From Leyella stercorea (GTDB lineage Bacteria; Bacteroidota; Bacteroidia; Bacteroidales; Bacteroidaceae): a stretch of 64,000 nt of DNA. The number at the start of each line of letters is the position of its first letter. The stretch's first letter is position 1. Below the pieces are notes generated by a model that saw only the letters and a program-made list of their open reading frames with translations, searched no databases and was not told the origin of the DNA. Of this stretch, positions 37,402 to 44,648 are shown piece after piece. The position numbers and the translations under genes are program-made. The stretch lies in the NCBI RefSeq assembly GCF_021531355.1, contig NZ_JADYTS010000005.1, forward strand, positions 1 to 64,000, written 5' to 3'.

Positions 37402-37998
37402 TTAGAACTCTACTTTAGGAGCTTTATCGGCTCCAGCCTCTGCCTCGAAGTAGTTCTTCTTGTCAAAACCGCAGATGCCTGCAATCAGACTCTTCGGGAA
37501 TCGGCGTATTGCCACGTTATATTCCTTGGCTGCATCGTTGAAGTCCTTACGGGCTACGTTGATGCGGTTCTCAGTGCCTTCCAGCTGCGATTGCAGTTCG
37601 AGGAAGTTCTGGTTGGCCTTGAGGTCGGGATAGTTCTCGGTGATGGCGAGCAACTTGCCCAGTGCATTGGTAACGTCGCCCTGCGCCTTCTGATACTGTG
37701 CCAGCTGCTGCGGAGTGCAGTTAGAGGGGTCAATCTTCACCTGAGTAGCCTGCGAGCGTGCAGCCATTACAGCCTCAAGTGTCTGGCTCTCGTGCTTGGC
37801 ATAGCCCTTGACGGTGCTCACGAGGTTAGGGATGAGGTCGGAGCGACGCTGATACTGTGTCTCAACGTTAGCCCACTTGCCGTTCACTTCCTCGTCCATC
37901 GATACCAGTCCGTTGTATCCGCTTATGCCCCAAAGAGCTATCACCAGAATCACCACACCAGCGATGATCCATCCTAAATGTTTTGGTCGTTTGTTCAT
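37402..37998 (-). CDS. lemA: LemA family membrane protein
   Basis: 198 residues: one N-terminal membrane helix (LGWIIAGVVILVIALWGI), then the LemA helical domain (YNGLVSMDEEVNGKWANVETQYQRRSDLIPNLV, shown here in two parts). The function of LemA is unknown. It is 3 bp upstream of the TPM gene, so the pair is translated together. The LemA hallmark of long amphipathic helices with conserved RRSDLIPNL is intact. Confidence 0.93.
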   Translation of the reverse strand: MNKRPKHLGWIIAGVVILVIALWGISGYNGLVSMDEEVNGKWANVETQYQRRSDLIPNLVSTVKGYAKHESQTLEAVMAARSQATQVKIDPSNCTPQQLAQYQKAQGDVTNALGKLLAITENYPDLKANQNFLELQSQLEGTENRINVARKDFNDAAKEYNVAIRRFPKSLIAGICGFDKKNYFEAEAGADKAPKVEF

Positions 37999-38080
37999 TT
38001 TGTCGTTAATTAAATTAATGTATAATTAGGAGGCTATGGCGTTCTCGCCGTAGCCAGTGCAATTTACCCATATATGGGTA

Positions 38081-38190
38081 TTGCGCAAGTCGCTAATTCT
38101 GAGTAACTTTGCTGGCGTGAAAATTCATAATGTTATTGTATAAAGAGCAAAGGGGAGTGGCTGTGAAGTCAGTCCCTTTTTTCTTTTTTC
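38081..38190 (+). ncRNA. Candidate small RNA between lemA and the DUF4369 gene
   Basis: A plus-strand promoter (TTG 38081-38083, 20 bp, TAACTTTG 38104-38111) is followed 45 nt later by a hairpin (AAAGGG...CCCTTT with inner TGGCT/AGTCA pairing) and a run of T (38168-38183). No ORF lies between. A short transcript of roughly 65-70 nt is predicted. Alternatively the hairpin terminates another gene. Confidence 0.4.
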
Positions 38191-38220
38191 CACGTCAACA
38201 CGTCACCATCCCAACCTCAA

Positions 38221-39396
38221 TTAAAGCAGCGCTTTAATCTCAGCGTCAATATCCTTAATCTGTGCGTCGCGCTTCACCACGTTGCAGTTGCGGTCGAGCA
38301 GGAAGAAGGTTGGTACCTGCTGCACGTTGTACAGCTGCAGAACGCGTGAGTCGTCGTCAACGCGTGTGCTTATCCAGGGCAGGGCAGCAGTCTGAGTCTT
38401 CCAGAAGTGCTCGTCGCCGTCTACGCTCACCTGATAAATCTCCAGTCCGGCAGCGTGGTATTTGTTATACAGTTCGCGCAGCATCATGATGCGCTGCAGT
38501 GACTTCTCGTTGGCGAAGAGGTGGAAGTCGAGCAACACCACCTTGCCATTGAGCGACGACAGGCGGCGTTCGTTGCCCTTGTTGTCGGTCAGAGTGAAGT
38601 CGATAACGCCAGAAGTGTTCACCTTCTGTGCGTCAAGTATGCCTTGAGCCTGCTTGTTCTTCAGAATGCGTATGTCCTTCATGCCTTCGATGGCAATGTT
38701 GTGCAGGTTCTCGCCGCGCTCCTCGTTAGGATAGAATGTGTCCCAACTTGTAGCCACAGCGGCAAACACCTTCACGTCCTGCTCCGACGAGCGGGGATTG
38801 AATATCAGTACGGGCTGTCCGCCGGCATACAGTGTCTGGAACAGTGCGAAGTAAGATGAAGCCTTCATCGGCTCCTTGAAGATGTATTCGGTCTTCACGC
38901 GGGTTTTGTACGCTTCAACAACACGAGCTACGCTGTCGTTGACAGCATCGGCTCCGAGCTGCGGGTTCTGTGCGATGGCGTTCAGCTGTGTCTGCAGTCC
39001 CATCTGCATAAGTGTCAGCTCCTTGATACGCGAGCAGTCTTCCGATCCGCTCACCTCATACTGCGATGCCATGCCAGGATATTCAGCCTTGATGTTTACC
39101 GTCTCGGTAGAATCGATGGCAATGTTTATTATTTGTCCTGCAATGCGCAGACGATAGAACTCCGGTGCTGTAGGTGCCTTGTCGTCGAATGCGAAAGTAC
39201 CGTCGGCCGACAGCTTCACTGAGTCGACTACAACCGGACCGTTCAGACTCATGTTCTCAAAATACAGAGTTGAGTCGGCTGCATTGCCGATGGTGCCGTT
39301 GACGTGGAATTTCTTCTCGTTGCATGAGGCCATGCCTAATACTGCCACTGCCGCCAAAGCAATGGCGAAAAGGCTGTTTAATGATTTTATCTTCAT
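38221..39396 (-). CDS. DUF4369 / thioredoxin-like lipoprotein without CxxC
   Basis: 391 residues with a lipobox (LGMASCNEK, Cys25), a DUF4369 N-terminal domain (FHVNGTIGNAADSTLYFENM) and a TlpA/AhpC-type thioredoxin fold (GKVVLLDFHLF, then VPTFFLLDRN with the cis-Pro). The canonical WCxxC position reads FHLFANEKSLQRI, with no cysteines, so redox activity is unlikely. Related Bacteroidales proteins have also lost these cysteines. A binding or structural role at the outer membrane or periplasm is inferred. A possible -7 box lies at 39459-39452. Confidence 0.83.
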   Translation of the reverse strand: MKIKSLNSLFAIALAAVAVLGMASCNEKKFHVNGTIGNAADSTLYFENMSLNGPVVVDSVKLSADGTFAFDDKAPTAPEFYRLRIAGQIINIAIDSTETVNIKAEYPGMASQYEVSGSEDCSRIKELTLMQMGLQTQLNAIAQNPQLGADAVNDSVARVVEAYKTRVKTEYIFKEPMKASSYFALFQTLYAGGQPVLIFNPRSSEQDVKVFAAVATSWDTFYPNEERGENLHNIAIEGMKDIRILKNKQAQGILDAQKVNTSGVIDFTLTDNKGNERRLSSLNGKVVLLDFHLFANEKSLQRIMMLRELYNKYHAAGLEIYQVSVDGDEHFWKTQTAALPWISTRVDDDSRVLQLYNVQQVPTFFLLDRNCNVVKRDAQIKDIDAEIKALL

Positions 39397-39456
39397 TGTT
39401 TTTTGTTATTATGCTATATATAAAAATGTGTGTCTAATGACTAATAGACTGCAAAC

Positions 39457-40020
39457 TTACACATTTTTATCCACATTTTCGCGATTTTCGGGCGAAAAAC
39501 GCTCCTCACGTCCGAGGAATTTGATGAGTCCCCAGCGCACGCTGCGCAGTCCGAACTGTTCCGTATGTATGTCGCCGGGTGCTATCCACATGCATTCAGC
39601 AGCGTCGTCGTTGGCTGTGAGCACGCTCTCGTCTTCCACCTTACACTCAAAGAACATGTCGAGTGTGTGTATGTCGATGCGGCTATAGCGGTAGATGTTG
39701 GGCAGCGAGAAGAGGTATTTCGACTCCGTAACCTTCAGTCCTGTCTCTTCCATAACCTCACGTGCAACGCCCTGTTCGGCAGTTTCGCCCAGTTCGGCAA
39801 ATCCTCCTGGCAGGTCGAGTGTGCCCTTGGCTGGTTCGTTGCGGCGGCGCTCTACTAATATCTCGCCCTTGCTGTTTGTTATGATTGCTACGTTGGCAGA
39901 GCTGGGATTCATAAAAAACTCAAATCCGCAGTTCTCGCATTTCTTACTTGCTTTGCTGTTCTCTACAAAGTGATGACTGCCGCACATGGGGCAATACTCA
40001 AATTTCTCTAATGGATGCAT
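39457..40020 (-). CDS. NUDIX hydrolase with zinc ribbon
   Basis: 187 residues. Four cysteines (10, 13, 28, 31: CPMC and CENC) form an N-terminal zinc ribbon, and the Nudix box spans residues 73-95 (GFAELGE, then REVMEETGL), with all key acidic residues. Resembles NudC-like or nucleotide-sugar hydrolases; the substrate cannot be fixed. Start MHPLEKFEYC is chosen; the gene stands alone, diverging from the esterase. Confidence 0.92.
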   Translation of the reverse strand: MHPLEKFEYCPMCGSHHFVENSKASKKCENCGFEFFMNPSSANVAIITNSKGEILVERRRNEPAKGTLDLPGGFAELGETAEQGVAREVMEETGLKVTESKYLFSLPNIYRYSRIDIHTLDMFFECKVEDESVLTANDDAAECMWIAPGDIHTEQFGLRSVRWGLIKFLGREERFSPENRENVDKNV

Positions 40021-40064
40021 GTGTAGTAAATTTTAAAATCCTCTGCAATATTACTAAAAAATGG

Positions 40065-40072
40065 TTACCTTT
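40065..40072 (+). promoter_or_regulatory. Possible promoter of the esterase gene
   Basis: TACCTTTG with a CTG in place of TTG 20 bp upstream. Only a partial match to the consensus. Confidence 0.4.
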
Positions 40073-40124
40073 GCAAGATAAAAGACAATTATTAGTAAGA
40101 TAAATCTAAAAACTTATATCAGAA

Positions 40125-40949
40125 ATGAGAAAATTGAGATCATTCGCATTACTTGTTGTGCTCCTTGCCGTGTCTGTATCGGCTATGGCACAGCGTGCTT
40201 TCGATGTTAACCTATGGGATGCTAAAACTCCAAATAAAAACGGACTGCAGGACACTGCCTACATCAAGGTTTTCCTGCCCGATGCCAAGCGTGCCACTGG
40301 TCGCGCCGTGGTAATTTGTCCGGGCGGAGGCTATGCTCATCTGGCTATGGATCATGAGGGAACCCAGTGGGCGCCCTTCTTCAACAATATGGGCATTGCT
40401 ACTATCGTGTTGCATTATCGTATGCCCAACGGCAATGTCAAGGTGCCTATTAGCGATGCCGAGGAGGCTATACGCATTGTTCGCAGCAATGCCAAGTCGT
40501 GGCATATCAATGCCTCTGACGTAGGCATAATGGGATTTTCGGCTGGCGGCCATCTTGCCTCTACTATAGCCACACAGTCGAAAGGCGATGCCAAGCCCAA
40601 TTTCCAGATTCTTTTCTATCCCGTCATAACAATGCTACAGGGCTACACCCATCAGGGCTCGCACGACAATCTGTTGGGAGCTAACGCCAGTAAGAAGGAC
40701 GAGCAGAAGTACTGTTCCGATCTTCAGGTGACACGTGTCACACCGCGCGCCTGCCTTCTTCTCTCCGACGACGACCATGCGGTGTTGCCTATCAACAGCG
40801 TCAACTATTATGCCGAGCTGTACCGACACGACGTCCATGCATCCATATACGTGTATCCAACTGGTGGCCACGGATGGGGCATGAACACCTCGTTTGCCTA
40901 TCATACTGAGATGCTCCTCAATCTGAAGGGATGGCTTGAGAGCTTTTAA
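40125..40949 (+). CDS. Secreted alpha/beta hydrolase (esterase-like)
   Basis: 274 residues. Signal peptide (residues 1-22). Catalytic elements are an oxyanion motif PGGGYAHL (residues 66-73), the nucleophile Ser139 in GFSAGGHLAS and the likely acid/His in SDDDHAV and GGHGWGM near the C-terminus. This is the BD-FAE/acetyl-xylan-esterase type used for deacetylating plant polysaccharides; substrate is inferred, not shown. It is followed by a truncated glycosyltransferase gene. Confidence 0.87.
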   Translation: MRKLRSFALLVVLLAVSVSAMAQRAFDVNLWDAKTPNKNGLQDTAYIKVFLPDAKRATGRAVVICPGGGYAHLAMDHEGTQWAPFFNNMGIATIVLHYRMPNGNVKVPISDAEEAIRIVRSNAKSWHINASDVGIMGFSAGGHLASTIATQSKGDAKPNFQILFYPVITMLQGYTHQGSHDNLLGANASKKDEQKYCSDLQVTRVTPRACLLLSDDDHAVLPINSVNYYAELYRHDVHASIYVYPTGGHGWGMNTSFAYHTEMLLNLKGWLESF

Positions 40950-40987
40950 TGCCTAAACATACGTGTTAAACCTATATATTTAAGCCT

Positions 40988-41428
40988 ATGAAGACTGAAC
41001 ACATCTTGATAATGCGTTTTTTTACTCCCGACGAGGTGGCAATGCTTGTACCCGTGGTAAGATCGCTCGCACAGCAATATCCCGACCTGCGTGTCACCGT
41101 GCTTAGCCAACCTTCAGCCCGCCCGTTGTTTGAAGATATGGCACACAACGTAGGGTTTATGGCTGCCGACCTCAACGGCGAGTATCATGGGGTGAAGGGA
41201 CTCAATGCCCTCTATCGCCGTCTTGTTGCCAAGAACTTCACAGCTATTGCCGACATGCACAACTTCTTGCGTTCGTCTTACCTGCGCATGCGCTTCAATC
41301 TTTCGAGCTATCGTGTCGAGCATATCGACAACCACCGCCATTCTGCCCAGCCTCTCCCGTCGCTCACCGACGACTATATCGATGTGCTCGCAAGGTTAGG
41401 GTATGAGGTTAGCGTAAACAACAAGTAG
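40988..41428 (+). pseudogene. Truncated GT9 (ADP-heptose) glycosyltransferase
   Basis: 146 residues of a GT9-type N-terminal domain (VVRSLAQQYPDLRVTVLSQP, then DLHNF-like DMHNFLRSSYLRMRF) end abruptly where 340 or so are normal. The stop TAG (41426-41428) is the first bases of a 182-bp inverted-repeat element that abuts it. The missing C-terminal half is not found on the other side. The gene is likely dead, though a short product could still be made. Confidence 0.8.
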
Positions 41429-41607
41429 GAGAGTGTGTCAAAACAGAAGTTAGAGGAAGTTTGGGCTTTGCCCGTAGTTAATAGAAGTTAGCGGACATAT
41501 GTATAAATTGCTGAAAGACAAAGCATTTGTCCGTTAACTTCCATTCATCGTAGATGGATTAACTTCTTCTTAACTTCCTCTAACTCCTATTCTGACACGC
41601 CCTCCTA
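41426..41607. mobile_element. MITE-like element, copy A (reverse orientation)
   Basis: 182 bp bounded by TAGGAGAGTGTGTCAAAA and an imperfect inverted partner (TCTGACACGCCCTCCTA). It is a diverged, inverted copy of the 175-bp elements at 50058 and 50816, sharing segments such as TTAACTTCTTCTTAACTTC and ATAAATTGCTGAAAG. No ORF. It inserted into or beside the GT9 gene. Confidence 0.8.
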
Positions 41608-41612
41608 AGCTT

Positions 41613-42134
41613 CTACTTCACTTCAATCCATGCTTGCCGACGGTTGTTGCCGTCGGTGCGGTAGCTCACGTGCAGCCACCGCGTAGCTGTCTTACGCCTT
41701 TGTTCGTAGATAAGCTGGTCGAAGTCGAGGTTGCACCTGATATAATCATACATCTTCATGCCCACCTCTGCGTTAGGCACGTTGATGTCGGCTGCCTCGC
41801 CCAGAGTGTGTTGCGATGTAGCCACGCCTCCCACCTTTGCATTGACGCTTGGCGAGCGGTAGCCGCTCGTGATGCGTATTCTGCCAAACCGTCGGCGCAG
41901 CGGTTCAAGCACGTTATCGCACAGCGCCTTCAGCCGCGCCACCGTCTCTTCCGACGGTGTGTTGTCTATGCCGTGGCGTATTGCTGTGGCAGAGATTATG
42001 AACTCGCGCAGGCTGAAGTGCTGGGTCAATTGTGTGGTTGGCAATAGGTCGTACACTGATTCTACGACCATCATCTGTTGTACGTTTGTACAAGTGGCCG
42101 CCGCCAATGCGACAGCCATTTCTGTGTTCTTCAT
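41613..42134 (-). CDS. Peptidase M15A-type D,D-carboxypeptidase-like protein
   Basis: 173 residues from MKNTEMAVALAA. Zinc ligands are predicted as His109 and Asp116 in SQHTLGEAADI and His155 in RWLHVSY; RITSGYRSPSVN precedes them, as in M15 enzymes that trim peptidoglycan stem peptides. Similar proteins are common in Bacteroidales mobile elements and phages as lysis proteins, but no other phage genes are here. The ATG at 42134 is inferred; upstream in-frame codons have no family match. Confidence 0.82.
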   Translation of the reverse strand: MKNTEMAVALAAATCTNVQQMMVVESVYDLLPTTQLTQHFSLREFIISATAIRHGIDNTPSEETVARLKALCDNVLEPLRRRFGRIRITSGYRSPSVNAKVGGVATSQHTLGEAADINVPNAEVGMKMYDYIRCNLDFDQLIYEQRRKTATRWLHVSYRTDGNNRRQAWIEVK

Positions 42135-42322
42135 TGTGTGTGTTGGATTATTAATAGTTAAGACGTCAAGTAATTTGATGCTGCAAAAGTAACGCACTAA
42201 TTGGAAGCAATACTACCATTTCCAATTGTTTTCGTTGTATTAAGTTAACCTATAGATAACGTTACACATGTATTGTCGTTCAAAAACCAAGTCATTAATT
42301 TGTTGTTCAAGATCCTATTATA

Positions 42323-42370
42323 CAAAACAGCCCGTTGGCGAGGAAATCCTTGCCAACGGGCTTTGCTTTA
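42323..42370 (-). terminator. Hairpin after the gene remnant
   Basis: Arms AGCCCGTTGGC / GCCAACGGGCT with a 12-nt loop; the minus-strand continuation is TGTTTTGT. Readable as a terminator on either strand. Confidence 0.7.
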
Positions 42371-42394
42371 TTATATTCTGTGAATCGAAACAGA

Positions 42395-42833
42395 TTATTT
42401 CACAACAATCTTGAAAGTTTCTGTCTTGTCCTCCTTGGTGGTAGCCTTGACGATGTATACGCCTGGCTGTTGGACGTTGAGCTGGCAACGCTCGCCAATA
42501 GAGCTGTGATTGCTTGTTACGAGCGAACCGGCTATGTCGTAAACCACTACTTGCTTCACCTCACCATTCAGAGCTGCCACGATGATGGTGCTTGGCGACG
42601 GTGAGAAGCAGTGTACGGCGCTGATACCCGTAGGTACAACCCAGTTGTTGCTGGTGAGGTAGTAGCGATCGTGGTCGTTTGCCATCATCTGCACCTTCAT
42701 GCCGTCGGCAATCTCGGTGAACTTCTTCGTTGTAGCGTCGTATATGAAGAGTTTGCCGCCCTCGTCGTTCATTTTGCGCAGCATCTTGCTGTTGAGCCAG
42801 TGGTTGTACATCACAATATTTGCATTTATAACC
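42395..42833 (-). pseudogene. C-terminal fragment of a secreted protein with sorting-tail domain
   Basis: The frame reads coherently from about 42833 (after a TGA) and ends at 42395 with a domain like the type IX secretion C-terminal signal (VVYDIAGSL, PGVYIVKA, TFKIVVK). The upstream part lacks a signal peptide or start domain, and only a GTG at 42814 could start it. It looks like the remains of a larger surface or secreted protein. Its N-terminal part is not in the window. Confidence 0.6.
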
Positions 42834-42967
42834 GCTCAAAACTGCGAGTTGAACGCATGCGAAATTCTTTGGCTCGAAATTTGTGAGTTTTGCGCGTGCA
42901 GCGTTATGCGCCTTGTGCTCAACGTGTTATGTGGATGCGGGCGAAAGTGTGCAACATAATAAAACAA

Positions 42968-43090
42968 AAAAGTAGTCCTTTTCGTTGCAACGGGACTACT
43001 TTTGCTTTTCATTTAAGCCTCAGTTGCACTGCATTTGTTGTACTTTTGCCTTCCAAAAGTACTCCTTTTGCACAGCAACTGAGGCTTAAA
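42968..43090. repeat. Paired palindromes downstream of the AraC-like gene
   Basis: First hairpin: AAAAGTAGTCC / GGACTACTTTT with inner CGTTGCAACG (about 42968-43003). Second: 16-bp perfect arms TTTAAGCCTCAGTTGC (43012-43027) and GCAACTGAGGCTTAAA (43075-43090), containing a nested hairpin GTACTTTTG / CAAAAGTAC. A terminator, an RNA or a mobile remnant is possible. The rest of the gap, 43091-43235, shows nothing else. Confidence 0.65.
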
Positions 43091-43235
43091 TTATAAATAA
43101 GTGATGACGGGCAGTCGAAATAACGATAAAAACGCCGTCAGAATTCTCTATAATCGATTTTTTATTTGTAATAATTTTTTACTGTATATACAATATTTGC
43201 ATGGTCAATTCCCGCTCGTTTATGCCTCGCATTGT

Positions 43236-44462
43236 TTAATGCGTCTGTCTATACACCGAGGGTGGCATGCCCTCTATCGACTTGAATATTTTGGACATTG
43301 ACGCCAGGTCGGTAAATCCCATTTTGTATGCTATGTCGCTGAGCGACACAGAGCGGTCGGCGAGGAGCAGAAGTTTCGTCTCCTCTACCTTCAGGTAGTT
43401 GACCCATGCGTTGAAGTTGCGACCCTTCACGCTGTTGAGATAGTTGGACAGTAGGCGCGAGTTCAGCCCCATTTGCTCAGCCACCTGCATTATGGTGATG
43501 CTCTCCTTGAGATATGGCTTGTCTTCGCGTTGTGTCCACGCTGTCACGATGGTGTCGATTGATGATATTTCGGCAGATGGCTTGCTTGTTACTGTTTCGG
43601 GCTCTTGCTTCTGCTTTGATTCGTCGCTGCTACGCTGTGCTTTGTCTGCATCAGTGGCGTTGTCGGTTGTGGCAGCTGTTGTCGGTGTGTTGTCGTTGTC
43701 GGCAAAAGCCGGTCGGATTTCCCAATAAATGTTGCGGCACATGATGAAAGCTATGCTGTTGACGATAATAACCAGTGATAGAATCCAGAGTATGGAAGAA
43801 TCCCACATAGGGTCGGATGTGAAGAGGTCTATTATACTTATTATATAATATATCACAATTGATATTACCACGGCTATGAGCCAGTGGCTCTGGCTGCGGC
43901 TCTTGCCCGAGCAATAGTTGTCGATATGCTGTCTGAAGCGTATTGTCTGCTTGCCCACCGACTTGAGGATGTATGCTGTTTCGACTACAAACACCGCATA
44001 CAGCGCATAGCAGGTGTATATGGCGGGCTTTGTTGTGATGAATTCGTTGTAGGCTTTGGCTGAGAAGGTCAGTCCGTAGTCGGGTATAAACAATATTATA
44101 TGTGTGAGCCACACGAGTAGTACGGGTGTGACATAGAGTATTGAGGTGCGCAGTTTGGGTTGCTTGCCGTGCAGCAGATAGATTATGGCTGTCATGTCGA
44201 TGCATATAGCGAAGTAGATGAACAGCGGGCTGGTGAAGTGGTCGAGGGACAGATGCGGCACGCCGTTGATTATGCGCGATATATACAGCAGGCTTGTCAA
44301 TGCCTCTATTAATGCTGAGGCGGCAAGGCATAGTCGTGTCTTGCTGAATGAGTCGACCTTTCCCTGCACATCTTTCTGAATTGGGGTGAGCAGAAAGATT
44401 GTTCCTATAGTGGTGCATACGGCGCAGTTGAACACGTATGCTATTAATGTTGTTAAGTCCAT
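43236..44462 (-). CDS. Membrane-anchored AraC-type regulator
   Basis: 408 residues: seven predicted N-terminal membrane helices (from LIAYVFNCAVCTTIGTIFLL to about residue 250), a disordered acidic linker (about 255-300) and a C-terminal HTH_18 AraC domain (ITIMQVAEQMGLNSRLLSNYL, then MGFTDLASMSKIFKSIEGM). Membrane-bound AraC proteins of this form are common in Bacteroidales and probably sense external signals. A good promoter precedes it. The target is unknown. Confidence 0.92.
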   Translation of the reverse strand: MDLTTLIAYVFNCAVCTTIGTIFLLTPIQKDVQGKVDSFSKTRLCLAASALIEALTSLLYISRIINGVPHLSLDHFTSPLFIYFAICIDMTAIIYLLHGKQPKLRTSILYVTPVLLVWLTHIILFIPDYGLTFSAKAYNEFITTKPAIYTCYALYAVFVVETAYILKSVGKQTIRFRQHIDNYCSGKSRSQSHWLIAVVISIVIYYIISIIDLFTSDPMWDSSILWILSLVIIVNSIAFIMCRNIYWEIRPAFADNDNTPTTAATTDNATDADKAQRSSDESKQKQEPETVTSKPSAEISSIDTIVTAWTQREDKPYLKESITIMQVAEQMGLNSRLLSNYLNSVKGRNFNAWVNYLKVEETKLLLLADRSVSLSDIAYKMGFTDLASMSKIFKSIEGMPPSVYRQTH

Positions 44463-44499
44463 GATTTATCGGTTTTACACAAAAAATCGTTTTATTTTA

Positions 44500-44530
44500 C
44501 AAAGGTAGTATTTCATGCAATATTTTGCAA
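44500..44530 (-). promoter_or_regulatory. Promoter of the membrane AraC regulator
   Basis: TACCTTTG (44507-44500) with TTG (44530-44528) and a 20-bp spacer; leader about 30 nt. Confidence 0.75.
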
Positions 44531-44610
44531 ACGATTGTTCTTTATTTTGCATTTTTTGCACCATGTTTTGACAAATTATCTTTTTTTACACATGTTGCTG
44601 TACAGCAATC

Positions 44611-44647
44611 AGTTGCTACGGAGGCTATATTGCTTCCGTAGCAACCA
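44611..44647 (-). terminator. Hairpin after the helicase gene
   Basis: Arms GTTGCTACGGA / TCCGTAGCAAC around a 14-nt centre, followed by a second small palindrome TTGCTGTACAGCAA. It immediately follows the helicase stop. Confidence 0.65.
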
Positions 44648-44648
44648 A

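Noticed and set aside
41613-42134. M15 peptidase as evidence of a prophage
   Set aside because: No capsid, tail, terminase or holin gene is nearby; a single M15 gene is not enough.
43012-43090. Integron attC site
   Set aside because: Arms do not match the consensus core sites, and no integrase is near.
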